64,000 bases of DNA from Setoptus koraiensis (taxonomy: Eukaryota > Arthropoda), in the NCBI GenBank assembly GCA_048013815.1, contig CM106586.1, positions 15,190,001 to 15,254,000 on the forward strand. The letters are read 5' to 3'. A program made the position numbers and the translations under genes. Below, piece by piece: positions 9,937 to 20,383 of the stretch. Below the pieces are notes generated by a model. It was not told where the DNA came from and searched no databases. It saw nothing but the letters and a program-made list of their open reading frames with translations. Position 1 is the stretch's first letter. Every line of letters starts with the position of its first letter.

Positions 9937-11294
9937 AGGACCAGACCAATTTGTTCCGGGGCGAATGAAGGACACTTCCAATTATATACATAATATTGCA
10001 AGTTTCCATCTCCAATACCAAACTTTAGTTCATCAAGGAATTGTTTGTTTTCCATGAGGTCAAGAGCGTTGAAAACGTCATAGCCGGTCTATGATTGATT
10101 AAAAATGAAATGTTAATATGACGAGTGATTACCGGTAAATAAACATTGAGAGTTTTCTCAAGAGATAACTTACGTTATTAGCCATAATTAGAGCGTCTTG
10201 AATCAACTCAACCAAAGTAATAGGCTTCGTTGTGAAATTATAGAAGGAGTAAGCCGCCCGAATACTTTTGTATGTGGGATGATTAATGACTGTTGAGGGC
10301 AAAGAGTAAAAACTGGTGAAGGCTAACACGCGTCCCTCTCGCTGTATAAAGTATTAAGACAAAATAAAAACATCAGTAAGCATTTAAAAATCCTGACATA
10401 ATCAAACATCTGTCACTTCTAAGTTGTATGTATACTAACCTCTACTACGTAGCTGTTGATAACATCATTTTTGGGTAAAAACCAGTGTTTAACTTCCTCT
10501 AAAGAGAACGTCGGTGCCAGATCAAACTTTTTCAAATAATCTAATAACATTTCGTGGACTTGTGGTACATGAGAGAGGTTCATTTGTTGGAGACCTTCTA
10601 ATTTAGGAGATTCGGGTAATTTGTACAATCTTAGTGTACGTTTCATGTTCATATTTCTAGTTATTGATGAGAATTTGACATCAACCAATTTCTTTGGGTT
10701 CAACGAACGATGATAATATCTGCATGTTCCGATGGGTTTTGGTAATATAACGCCCGCAGTGTAAATAGCTTGAAAGATGCCTTGCAGATTAACACGTCGA
10801 GTTATCTCTCTGATGAGCACCGGTGCCATTCTCTTGGAGCGTAATTTTTTGTGTACGCAGAGAAAATTTATTTCAACCATTTGAATATCCTCTTTGGTAG
10901 CAATGTGCATCCTAGCTGGAGTTGCCCCAATGAAGCCGACAAGTTTTTTAGACTTGCTAACACGAACACCACAATGCCAATCTTGTTGCCAACCGGGTGG
11001 TTGTAATGCCCATCTTAAAAACTGAGGCGAATAATCAAATCTAAACATGCAGTCGTCGTCTTCCACATAGTTCTCATTCAAGAGCGTATACAACTCTTTC
11101 AAGATATCATCGTTGCCTATATCGAGAGTATCCCAAGCGAAACCTTCTGGCAAATTGTAAGGTTCTTCGCGTAGCTCAACTATCTTCTTGATCGGTTCAC
11201 TGGTGTCGAAATTGTCGTCAAACCTGGGCACAGGTTGAGTTTCCCAGAATTGGTATCGTTTTTGGATTGCATCTTGAGTGGTTTTTGGTGACAT
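9930..11294 (-). CDS. NMT: glycylpeptide N-tetradecanoyltransferase (NMT)
   Basis: Transfers myristate from myristoyl-CoA to N-terminal glycine of proteins such as Src kinases, ARFs and, by its MGC start, the globin X in this window. Three exons: 11294-10440, 10341-10174 and 10088-9930, all phase 0 with GTTAGT and GTAAGT donors. The product of 393 residues starts near [10 protein letters not shown], the conserved beginning of the catalytic core. It shows [20 protein letters not shown] (myristoyl-CoA and substrate site), [22 protein letters not shown] and ends [18 protein letters not shown] with GLVLQ, the catalytic C-terminal carboxylate. Human NMT1 has ~100 more N-terminal residues, a Lys-rich ribosome-binding region; here it is absent or in an unseen 5' exon. 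Confidence 0.95.
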
Positions 11295-11822
11295 GTTACT
11301 GTTATTGTCATTTGATGCTGATTGGAATGAATACGATATACTAGCGTAGCTACGGCAATATTTTTCTAGTTGACATAAACCATATATTAAGCTGAAAAGT
11401 AGATTGTCTCGCCCTCAATTTATCAGAATATTGATCTCTTCGAAAGCCAAAATATTTCAAAGAAATCGCTTGTGCGTCCGTGCGTGTGTGTGTGTGTCTC
11501 CAGCAGCCGTATAGCACTGAATATTGCGTGCTGTGGTGATCGCCAATGAACGGCAAAAACCTCCCCTGGGGGAGGTAATGTCTCCCCAATACAGGGCGAA
11601 TCTCTCGTCCCTCCCGTCCCCCTCTAGCTCCTTCGACTTTTTATTGTTTGAACATAGCATGCTGCACATGTACAGAATGAGAACCGGGAATAACGGTTTA
11701 AACCTATCCCGCGGGCTAGCTTCTTCCGCATCTTCTTTCTCATCCCGTACAATGAGTAACATGTGGTATCTTCACTAGCATTACCGAGACACTGACGATA
11801 TCAAGAAACTATGTGTTTTTAG
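11295..11822. promoter_or_regulatory. divergent promoter region between NMT and RNF34-like copy B
   Basis: About 530 bp between two genes transcribed away from each other. It contains a (GT)n run near 11485 and CCTCCCC/GGGGAGG words near 11565-11590. Immediately before the ATG of copy B is TGTGTTTTTAG, which could be a splice acceptor for an unseen 5' exon. No conserved element recognised. Confidence 0.4.
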
Positions 11823-12218
11823 ATGGCTCGCGACAAAAAACAAACAGAGGAAAAAGTCATCGCTCTCGATGATCTCAAAGATCCTGAAGATATTAAGAAA
11901 CTATCAGTTCGTAATTTAAAGATATTATTAGATAAGAATTGTGTTGACTACAAGGGTATAATAGAAAAAGAAATGTTGCATGAGAAAGTTACTCAACTCT
12001 GGATTGATCATAATCAAAGTAGACCTGAAACTTCAATCGATGACTCGAAGGACCCTGAATACGATCAGATTTGTAAGATTTGTATGGAAAGGGAAATGGA
12101 CTGTGTTTTACTAGAATGTGGCCACTATTTCACATGTGTACAATGCGGTAGACAGCTTAGTGAATGTCCCATCTGTAGGCAATATGTCTCAAGGGTAGTT
12201 AGAATCTTCAGAGCTTAA
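11823..12218 (+). CDS. RNF34/RFFL-like RING protein, copy B
   Basis: 131-residue protein: SAP-like segment (LSVRNLKILLDKN, about 22-60) and C-terminal RING with ligands CKIC, LECGH, CVQC, CPIC, ending in the RNF34-type tail RQYVSRVVRIFRA. It has no FYVE domain, so it is only the C-terminal half of a canonical RNF34. Nearly identical to copy A at 1456-1840 in opposite orientation; only a handful of residues differ, all in the N-terminal part. AATAAA at 12243 is a good poly(A) signal. It is convergent with NTAN1, whose stop is 166 bp away. Could be a working short E3, a dominant-negative-like fragment, or the 3' part of a gene with a distant 5' exon. Confidence 0.8.
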   Translation: MARDKKQTEEKVIALDDLKDPEDIKKLSVRNLKILLDKNCVDYKGIIEKEMLHEKVTQLWIDHNQSRPETSIDDSKDPEYDQICKICMEREMDCVLLECGHYFTCVQCGRQLSECPICRQYVSRVVRIFRA

Positions 12219-12383
12219 AATTTTCGCTTTCTTCTCTGTGAGAATAAAGATTTTTTGGTGGCATGAACATTTTAGTCATGTTTACTACAGTTATTCATCT
12301 ATATAAATGTGTTTTAAGTTGCTACTTTATTTAGGTTTCTAAAAATGAGGTCATTGCCAAGATTTCTTCAATTGAAACTTCGA

Positions 12384-13471
12384 TTAGCCATCCAGTAATT
12401 TCCATACTCCATCGATTCTGGCAAACTTGTACGATTTGCCATGACTGAACAAAGATTGTCTATTGTCACGCAGAAATCTCAATGCCACTTTACATGATGG
12501 TACAAATGAGGGTTTTTCCGCTAATGGCGATGTGGACCAATAATGTAGAAAACTGTTTGTGTTTAGGCCTAGTAACTGTACTATAGTGTCATCGGTCAAC
12601 GTCCAATCATAAGGCTTGATCTCTACTATTTGATTATAGGGATCGTAGACGGAATGCATAATGATTGGTGGGCGCATGGCAAATCTAAGCCTTCTGACCT
12701 CTTCTAGGGGACCTTGATAAGTGAATGATGCCGGCGCAATGAGGCCTGTTCTTACGTAACAGATAAGACCTGTTATACATGGATAAGGTATATTATCTTG
12801 ATAGTAAGTGTTGTGAGAACAAATACAGGCTGTTTTTAGGTGCATAGGTAAAGGGTGATGATTAAGATTTTCTATCAATTGCATAGCCACATCTACTGAT
12901 ATATTACGAGCATCATCGAAGCCACCGATCAAATGTACTTCATATTCATAAATAGATAGATCTGTTAAATTATTGCGCCTAGCCCAATCACTGGTCAATT
13001 TTTGAACTCCTGATAGCATTCTTTGTAGGCCAGCCATGGTGTCGTTTCCATCAAAGTGTCCAGCGGCTAGCGCAAACGAGCCAGTATGTCTGACAATTGC
13101 ACTACAGCATGTCGTCATTTCGTCCAATCCTAGCATTTGTACACTATTGTCATCACAGGACATTACGGCAGATTCCATCTGATGAATAAAAAGGTATGGA
13201 TCATTTGAGTCAACCTCAGTTACCGGCATGGTCTTGAGCACTTGAGATTCAACCTGATGGAGCAGAGTTCAAATAGAATAAACGGTAAATGGAGAATTTG
13301 CATCAATTCATGATCCGACGGTAGTATAAAGTAAGATTGATAAGTAAGACAGAGAAGAATAAGAAAAACAAGCTATTCATAAATAATTACCTCGTACTGG
13401 GGATAGGCGTTGATGAAGGAGGAAATGTCAGCCGGAAGCTCCATAGGTCGTCCATTTATGAGTAAAGGCAT
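12384..13471 (-). CDS. NTAN1: NTAN1, protein N-terminal asparagine amidohydrolase
   Basis: Deamidates N-terminal Asn to Asp, feeding the Arg/N-degron pathway. Exon 1 is 13471-13391 (MPLLINGRPMELP, matching human MPLLVEGR), donor GTAATT. Exon 2 is 13253-12384, acceptor ATCAG. The 316-residue product is close to human (310). LGLDEMTTCCSAIVRHTG holds the catalytic Cys (human LGSDDATTC). EVHLIGGFDDAR, YDPYNQIVEIKPYDW and STSPLAEKPSFV are further family blocks. Poly(A) signal AATAAA on the minus strand at about 12333. A damaged copy of its first exon sits at 2.2 kb. Confidence 0.93.
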
Positions 13472-13974
13472 TCTGAGTTGGTCGGTATGTCTAGCTTGTT
13501 CGATTAGTGTTTGTAAATATAAATATAAATCTTATTTATAAGCCTGAGAGCCGAACTGAGCTGTTGGGCATCAAGACCTATGGAGTCACCTCGAGTTGAA
13601 ACGAACAGTTAAATCGGTCATGTTTTGAGGCTCTATGGTTTTTTCGATCAACAATAGTTATTATTGCATAATGGAATGAGTATTTTGGTCAGTGTCGGTG
13701 TATATTTTTAAAATACTTCACACTGGATTTTTTTTAATATAATGTCAGATTCTTTTACATCCTAATGTGATGATCAACGAAGTGTTCGAACAATCAGCAC
13801 CTATTTTGAGCACATCATCGATGGCACATGTGCGGGAATGTTGTTTGGCACAGATTTTGGGCAGGTGTCGGGGGGGGGGGGCACTTCAGCAGAGAATGGG
13901 CTTAGAAACAGCTAGGTGAATTTCTATCTTCTAGTTTTGTTGTTGTGCCATAATTATTCAAAAGAATAGACCTA
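13472..13974. other. intergenic, NTAN1 5' flank
   Basis: Holds the NTAN1 promoter. The AGGTGACTCC motif (minus strand, about 13583-13592) is shared with the relic at 2.3 kb. A run of 12 G lies at 13870-13881. No gene seen. Confidence 0.5.
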
Positions 13975-15879
13975 TTAGAGCCGTTTCTTTTTTTGAGACT
14001 CCAAGATGGGCTCTATCTTTATCTTGAATCTGTTCCTCAACCTTTCACATGCCTGCAAGTATCTGACATCGAGATAATTAAGTCTCCGCTTCAGCTCGTC
14101 TGGGCTTAATGATTTCAGATTGTTGCCTATTTCGATATCGGTACAAGGCTCGCTCAAATCTCGATAGTTTTGATATTTGGGCTCTCTATCACCAGTTTCA
14201 TCATAGAGATCTTTGTGGATTCTGTTACCTTGATGAAAACACTTACTATGTAAATTGTGAGAATAATGCGAGTGACATTGGTTACTTATTTCTGATATTG
14301 CGTAGTCAGTTACGAGGTTAGAGTGGACCATGGAATGTTCATAAATCTGACATGATCTTTTATAATGATCTTCCATCAGGGAAGATTGGACACGTGAATT
14401 ATCAAGTTCACGAATGGTTGGCAGGCTTGTTTGGCTAACTAGGCTAGTCTGTGATGAAACATTCATGTCTAGAGGCATGGATCTATTTATAGGTTGGGTC
14501 GATTGTGCGACATTACTGTATATGGCAAAGTTTGAGCTCATTATTCTATCTATCTTGTCTGATGTCATTCGATTCTGAACTATTTTGTCGGGTATCCTAT
14601 CGACTGTGCAAGATGATAAAACTTCTTGCTGTTGCACTCTAGAGTCTTGGTTTCCAATTTTATTCTGTACCATATCTATGGGATTTATATCACGCGGAAC
14701 AATGTCTTGCTGGGATGTTGATGCTTCACACAAGCTAGGTTTGTATTCAAATCGACTATTCACATAGTCGAGGCGATTCATAGAAACACTTTGTCCTGTG
14801 AGATGGGTTGGCTTAAACTGATACGACCTAACTAAATTTTTCAAGTCGTGACCAGCAGGAATGTTACGACTGAATGGAAAATCAATCTGACTATGGGCAA
14901 TGTTATGGTCAAGTTGAGATTTGACTGCAGAAGTTGTATTTGAGATTTCCTGCCTTTTGACTTTGGCACCATAAATTATAGATTTCAATATACATGGATC
15001 GGGTGATTTGATGATGAAATTATGATTCAACAGTTGACTGGAATCGAATCTCATTTCGGGGTCTTTAGTGAGACAGTGTGAGATAAAATCATTGAAGGAA
15101 TGTGTCCACTCATTAGGGTTTTTGAGGGTTGGCGCTGGCAAGTCGGTGATGGCACTGATTATTTTGTCTATATCCTTATCGTTTGTATGCAGATCGTTAT
15201 GTGGTGGTTTACCCTGAGAAATCTCGATGGCTGTTATGCCTAAACTCCAGATATCCACAAGGTGGTTATATTCTTTGTTCTGTGCCACCTCTGGCGCCCA
15301 CCACAATGGGGTTCCTATCATAGATTTCACTTTGATCCCTTTCTTAACTCTGACTGCCACTCCAAAGTCGGCCAATTTAGCTTGACCTTCATCGTTCAAT
15401 AATATATTCCCTGCTTTGACATCTCTGTGAATAATGGGCTGAATGTTGGAGCTGTTGTGCAAATAATTCAACGCTGCCAGAGTATCTCTTAATATGCTTG
15501 CAATCTCTTTCTCATTTAATGTCCTCTTAACCAATTTCATAATATCACTGATGGAACCTCCCCCAAAATATTCCATAACAATCCACATTTCATTATTGTG
15601 AAAATAGTTACAATAAAATTGAACTATGTTTTCGCAACGGCATTGAGTCATGATGTCGATCTCATTATAAATGTCGTATGAACTATTCTGGACTGAAACC
15701 TTTTTTATTGCGCAGGTCTCCCCAGTTTCTCTTTTGACACCTTTAAATACTGTAGCATAACTTCCTTTGCCAATTTGTTCTAATAGATCGAATACTTCAT
15801 CAGGTGGTTTTGATTTTGATTCCTCACTGAGAGTTAACTTTGTGTTGGACATTTTGGACGTGTTACATTGATTGTACAT
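13975..15879 (-). CDS. hpo: Hippo/MST-type STE20 kinase with SARAH domain
   Basis: Upstream kinase of the Hippo growth-control pathway. Kinase domain about 30-300: G-loop GKGSYATV (third Gly of the loop replaced by Ala), Lys in CAIKK, HRDVKAGN catalytic loop, DFG, and activation segment SMIGTPLWWAPEV. MST has NTVIGTPFWMAPEV, so the activating Thr is replaced by Ser. A 7-residue insertion (NSSNIQP) precedes IIHRD. The C terminus (SPDELKRRLNYLDVRY to EPILESQKKK) is a SARAH dimerisation helix that would bind Salvador and RASSF. 634 residues in a single exon. The linker (300-580) is Ser/Gln/Asn-rich and not conserved. Start could be 15879 or the second Met at 15852. A divergent intronless paralogue of a standard hpo is possible. 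Confidence 0.88.
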   Translation of the reverse strand: MYNQCNTSKMSNTKLTLSEESKSKPPDEVFDLLEQIGKGSYATVFKGVKRETGETCAIKKVSVQNSSYDIYNEIDIMTQCRCENIVQFYCNYFHNNEMWIVMEYFGGGSISDIMKLVKRTLNEKEIASILRDTLAALNYLHNSSNIQPIIHRDVKAGNILLNDEGQAKLADFGVAVRVKKGIKVKSMIGTPLWWAPEVAQNKEYNHLVDIWSLGITAIEISQGKPPHNDLHTNDKDIDKIISAITDLPAPTLKNPNEWTHSFNDFISHCLTKDPEMRFDSSQLLNHNFIIKSPDPCILKSIIYGAKVKRQEISNTTSAVKSQLDHNIAHSQIDFPFSRNIPAGHDLKNLVRSYQFKPTHLTGQSVSMNRLDYVNSRFEYKPSLCEASTSQQDIVPRDINPIDMVQNKIGNQDSRVQQQEVLSSCTVDRIPDKIVQNRMTSDKIDRIMSSNFAIYSNVAQSTQPINRSMPLDMNVSSQTSLVSQTSLPTIRELDNSRVQSSLMEDHYKRSCQIYEHSMVHSNLVTDYAISEISNQCHSHYSHNLHSKCFHQGNRIHKDLYDETGDREPKYQNYRDLSEPCTDIEIGNNLKSLSPDELKRRLNYLDVRYLQACERLRNRFKIKIEPILESQKKKRL

Positions 15880-17242
15880 TATAGATACGCGAAGAATGAA
15901 TTGATATCTAATCGTTGAATTGATTGAAGGCTAAAATTATCACTTGCTAAATCATCTTCGAGAGGTTGTCTTGAAGAACTTCTGTTTACATGTATTCAAT
16001 AAATAAGACATGTATATACCATCATGGCTGTAGTCAATGTCCAGCTACGTTGAGCACGTGAACAAAGACATTCGCGTTCATTGTGAGTTCATTGCACGAG
16101 CAGCTGACTCGTTATCGTGATTGCTGAAATGAGCAAACTGACCGTTTGGAGTTTGCAAGATAACCCGGGTGAACACTAATCGCAGATTTTCTTCTAATGG
16201 GTCTATTTTGTAGATCTCGACGAGCCGAGTCGAACCCGAACAATCGTTCGCCCGTTTTGTTTCTTCCATTGAGACTATCCTGCTCTTTTTTGGAACTTGC
16301 CTATGCCTAGTTCGCCTTTTGGCGGACACGCCGACCTGTCAAGTGCTTCATAAAGGCTGTGAAAGCAGGCTCTCTTGGACGTGACACTCTCGTTAGCCCA
16401 TTCAGCGGGATAAGAATCAACTAGAATATTCCCGATCGAAAGAAAAATCGGGTAAAGGTTGTCCGAGTTTGACTCAGCTCGTCGAGATTTCCCAAAATTG
16501 ACTCATCAGGAAACAATCCGAAGATTATGTTCATCTAGGTTACCTTGCCAGTATATAAATTTTAGAGGTGAGTGATTCTCCTTGTGAAACGTCCGATGGT
16601 TTCTGATGAGTAAATGCAGAAATTCTCACCATCCGGTGGCAGATCAGTGGTCGGCAACTCAATTTTATATCAATTTAATACTCGATGCCTCAATGAGTGC
16701 TTTACTTGTTGCCTCAGACTTGTCTAGTTGTTCCATTACGGCAAAATAAACTAATCAAAGCTAGTCCTATCACTTCCTCGTATTTGCCTCTAGCTTCAAC
16801 ATGTCTTTAATCGAACAAGCAATGGCTCTATCTAGTTTCGTGATCAAATGCTGCCCGTCCAATAGCTCTGCGCCCAGAACTTGTTCCAGACCTCCAGAAC
16901 CCAATTTGCTTTACTTTAGTGGCATTTGCTACATAAGTTGGTAACTTCTTTTTGTATAGGAACTACCAACTTAGTAGTTATAAGGATCACTGGGATAATC
17001 CACAACCATGGGCTTTTTCTTGTGTGAGTCTGCAATCTCATCATTCTCATCATCTCTAAATATGCAAGGTCTCGTGAATAGTGTTTACCTGGAGTCTTGT
17101 TATTCGCTATTCCAAGCTCTCGCGAATTAAACTATTCTGCTCATGCTTATTGTAGTCTCGTGCAGTACAAGATAATTTTTCAGTTGTCTATATAGATTGA
17201 CAAAAATGATTATGAACTATTGCATATCAAATAATCTGAGGC
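15880..17242. other. 1.36 kb intergenic, nothing recognised
   Basis: Between the start of the Hippo kinase (-) and the J-protein (+), hence a divergent promoter region. An 83-codon minus-strand frame at 16078-16329 begins with GTG and resembles no family. No repeats of note. Confidence 0.5.
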
Positions 17243-17839
17243 ATGAAATCTGTTAAATCTACCAAATCATTATCACAATTCAAACAAGAACAGGAAGCTG
17301 CTGGCGGAAAGCCCGACAGGAAATTTCAAACAGTGACCTACACAGTTACATACAGAATGAGCAAGGATCCATATAAAACATTGGGCGTTAGCAAAGATGC
17401 CAACTTTGAAGCTTTAGATAAAGCTTTCAAGGAGCGTCTAACTGAAATCCAGAAAGCCAATGTCGACAGACCGGATAAGATGATACAAGAAAGCGATCAA
17501 GTATATCAGGCTTACCGGGCTGTTTATATGTCTAAAGACGGTGCCAAAGAGGATCAAATGATGTCCATGCATGTTACAGCTCCGGGTACGGATCCAGAGC
17601 AGTTGATGAAGCTGTTTTTGCCGCTGATGCAAGTGTCGGACTTAGATGTGAACACGTTGAAGAATGCAAATGTTCAAGTTCAAATGCAACAACAGACTCA
17701 ATATAGAAATGGTAATCAAGTTAACAATCGTGAAAGTAGAATAGAGCAATTTATAAATCAAGATGGTAAACGAGTGGTGAAAGTTTATAGAAACGGTGAA
17801 CTCGTGAAGCATACCATAGACGGGAAACCGGCCAAGTAG
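17243..17839 (+). CDS. divergent J-domain protein, HPD changed to RPD
   Basis: 198-residue protein. Residues ~46-100 look like a J domain: DPYKTLGVSKDANFEALDKAF is helix I/II, and DRPDK sits where HPDK should be. The essential His that stimulates Hsp70 ATPase is thus Arg, so normal co-chaperone activity is doubtful. The C-terminal block (DGKRVVKVYRNGELVKHTIDG) resembles the end of DNAJB6/7-like proteins, where GKR and ENGQ/DGQ repeats occur. ATG at 17243; a second Met at 17360 opens directly into the J domain (MSKDPYKTLG) and could be the real start. Not assigned to a named gene. Confidence 0.6.
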   Translation: MKSVKSTKSLSQFKQEQEAAGGKPDRKFQTVTYTVTYRMSKDPYKTLGVSKDANFEALDKAFKERLTEIQKANVDRPDKMIQESDQVYQAYRAVYMSKDGAKEDQMMSMHVTAPGTDPEQLMKLFLPLMQVSDLDVNTLKNANVQVQMQQQTQYRNGNQVNNRESRIEQFINQDGKRVVKVYRNGELVKHTIDGKPAK

Positions 17840-18111
17840 TGTGATATTGTAATTGTCTCATTGATACAACGGGAATCTCACCATCGAATGGAAAATCATT
17901 CTGACGATGGCGTCAATTGGTTGTCCAGCGGGGGGTAGGAAGTTGATGGATCAAATTTGAAAATGTTGCTCGAGGGCAAGTTTATTCTTTTCTGAATTTT
18001 AATCCTCACAATTAGATGAGAATATTGATTAAAACATCTTGTACTAGCAGTATATGATGAATTGTGTGTAAGCTATTAGAATAACAATGCTTGATGTGGC
18101 AATGGGGTAAA

Positions 18112-18998
18112 TCAAGCGAAATCGTTATCGCTAGCAGGTCTCTTTTTAGCGGGTGGAGATTGATGTCTAGTNNNNNNNNNNNNNNNNNNNNNNNNNNNNN
18201 NNNNNNNNNNNNNNNNNNNNNNNNNNNNNNNNNNNNNNNNNNNNNNNNNNNNNNNNNNNNNNNNNNNNNNNNNNNNNNNNNNNNNNNNNNNNNNNNNNNN
18301 NNNNNNNNNNNNNNNNNNNNNNNNNNNNNNNNNNNNNNNNNNNNNNNNNNNNNNNNNNNNNNNNNNNNNNNNNNNNNNNNNNNNNNNNNNNNNNNNNNNN
18401 NNNNNNNNNNNNNNNNNNNNNNNNNNNNNNNNNNNNNNNNNNNNNNNNNNNNNNNNNNNNNNNNNNNNNNNNNNNNNNNNNNNNNNNNNNNNNNNNNNNN
18501 NNNNNNNNNNNNNNNNNNNNNNNNNNNNNNNNNNNNNNNNNNNNNNNNNNNNNNNNNNNNNNNNNNNNNNNNNNNNNNNNNNNNNNNNNNNNNNNNNNNN
18601 NNNNNNNNNNNNNNNNNNNNNNNNNNNNNNNNNNNNNNNNNNNNNNNNNNNNNNNNNNNNNNNNNNNNNNNACCATAAGTGAATAGGAGGCCGTTGTTAC
18701 CTTGTAAAAGCTGTTCAACTAGTGGCAGGCCCACGCGTTCAAACACGTCCTTTTGTGTTGCATCCTGATCAAATACATGACTAAATGTATATTGCTTGTT
18801 GTAACCGTCAAAATCCGAACGTAACTGAGCAATTGTATCACTGAGCTTAGTTACACACGGCTCCTTGCCTAGGTGATTGACGTGCCTGAGCCGACAGAAA
18901 ACTTCAACGGGTTGGCCCTGTTGAGCCGACTGTTTGTTGTTGCTCGTTTTGTATTTCTTCGCTGGTGTCTGATAAACATTTGCTGGCATTTTCGACAT
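18112..18998 (-). CDS. KIF23/Pavarotti-type kinesin-6 (middle lost in gap)
   Basis: N-terminal exon 18998-18672 encodes VEVFCRLRHVN, then YTFSHVFDQDATQKDVFERVGLPLVEQLLQGNNGLLFTYG. This is the start of a kinesin motor of the MKLP1 type, which builds centralspindlin for cytokinesis. The P-loop and the rest of the motor fall in the 500-N gap. On the far side a frame reads TRHQSPPAKKRPASDNDFA and stops at 18112-18114, a basic Ser/Pro tail as expected for the nuclear-localisation end of MKLP1. MKLP1 is about 850 residues, so the true gap is probably more than 2 kb unless the gene is short. Assignment of the tail to this gene is inference. Confidence 0.75.
18172..18671. other. assembly gap, 500 N
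   Basis: Exactly 500 N, a placeholder. It removes nearly all of the kinesin-6 gene. Confidence 0.99.
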
Positions 18999-19677
18999 AA
19001 TGAGTGTCTGCTGTGAGTGTAAATAAATAATTCAAAATAATAATAAACGTAATAGTAATAATAATAATAATAATAACATTTGTCGCAAAATAATCACACT
19101 GCCAACGCGTGGAACCGATAGTCGAATGCCATTAGTTTCAACGGCCAACTTGTAACGCCCAGTGAGAAAAAGCCCGGCGCTTTACGGCGCTTGTTTTCTT
19201 TGTTTGCGCACGCGCAATCAACTCTTTGCGATTTGGGTGCACAACGTGGGTCTAGTTTGTCTGCTGCACCGTGCAGCCTGCATTCCTAGTTAGCGTGCAC
19301 TTTTGGTGCAGCACCGTCTGGGGCATTTTGTTACGTGTATTGGGATTTCTGACTTTTGAATCTGGGAATGGTGAAACTTGATGAAGTTTCGAGGAGTCCT
19401 ATTTCATGCCTCGTTGCCTGGCTGCCGGTACACCGGAAAGGGGCCGCTTTTGCAATTTTTACTCGCCAACACCAGAGTAGAAGTTAATTCCGACAGCCTA
19501 CCGACTGGTTGGCTGGTTATTGTCAGATACATCGTATACATTCAAGAATTGCAAGCTTTGGTGACTGGACATAAATATTGATTGTTCTCTGCATTTCATA
19601 TGATCGATTTTTTAATCAGATGAAATTGTTCATCCGCAGCAGCCGCTTTCTGGTTTTGTCTTGTTACTTGTCTCAAT
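18999..19677. other. intergenic; (AAT)n microsatellite at 19048-19076
   Basis: 5' flank of the kinesin gene. An ATA/AAT triplet run lies at 19048-19076, then GC-richer DNA with TGCAC words near 19230-19320. No gene seen. Confidence 0.5.
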
Positions 19678-20012
19678 TAGGGTGGCTGTGCGGAAAATAT
19701 TCGCACATCGCGATGTTCCGCGAAATGGCTCAAAACTTTACAAGGTTTGCAAAGTTTTTGAGGGAAAGATTTGAGCCATTTCGCCTGGAAAAAATGTCTA
19801 ACAAACGCAACAAGAGGTTCGAGACACACCGGGGAGCTGATCCTCTCCATATCCCCCTTCTTCCGGCCTCTTTCTACTAGAAATTGCCCAAGAAGAGGTT
19901 CCGCACGGTTCCGCACACTTCCGCACATTCCGCACATAGGCATGTGCGGAACTGTGCGGAGCCTGTGCGGAGCAGAACTCCTTCTCCCTCGAAGTTCCGC
20001 ACATCCACCCCA
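19678..20012. mobile_element. non-autonomous hAT element (MITE), 335 bp
   Basis: Left end TAGGGTGGCTGTGCGGAA and right end, reverse complemented, TGGGGTGGATGTGCGGAA: 16 of 18 match. Flanked by a perfect 8-bp target duplication GTCTCAAT (19670-19677 and 20013-20020). 8-bp duplications and T/CA..G termini are hallmarks of the hAT superfamily. The interior has no coding capacity and is largely the word TGTGCGGAA in both orientations, with a strong hairpin at 19898-19975. A second hairpin with 14-bp arms (CGAAATGGCTCAAA) lies at about 19719-19787. Confidence 0.88.
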
Positions 20013-20383
20013 GTCTCAATTCGACAACAATCGACAAGCTAATTGAGTCTCAAGGTAGTAGCTTGGGCTATGTCGATGGCTATTTTTGCATACTTTCACG
20101 AATGCTATTTTGCTTACGCATGCATCAACGATGCTGTCGCCTCTTATGTCTAGTTTTATCGTCTGATTTGTTGGTATTTATATCAATTCACTTGATAAAT
20201 TCCTATTTATAGTTCATCTGATCGATGGTGCTATCACTACATCGCCTTCCATTCAGATGGAACTTACCATTTAATTTCGCAGAATTCATTGTCACTATAC
20301 ATTACGAGATATATAGTAGATATATAGTGATATTTGCCTACACTTGATGGTCAGCTCATCATACTTTCCGTGGTTATTGGAAA

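Noticed and set aside
16078-16329. 83-codon minus-strand frame between Hippo kinase and J-protein
   Set aside because: Starts with GTG, has no recognisable motif or signal peptide; likely chance.
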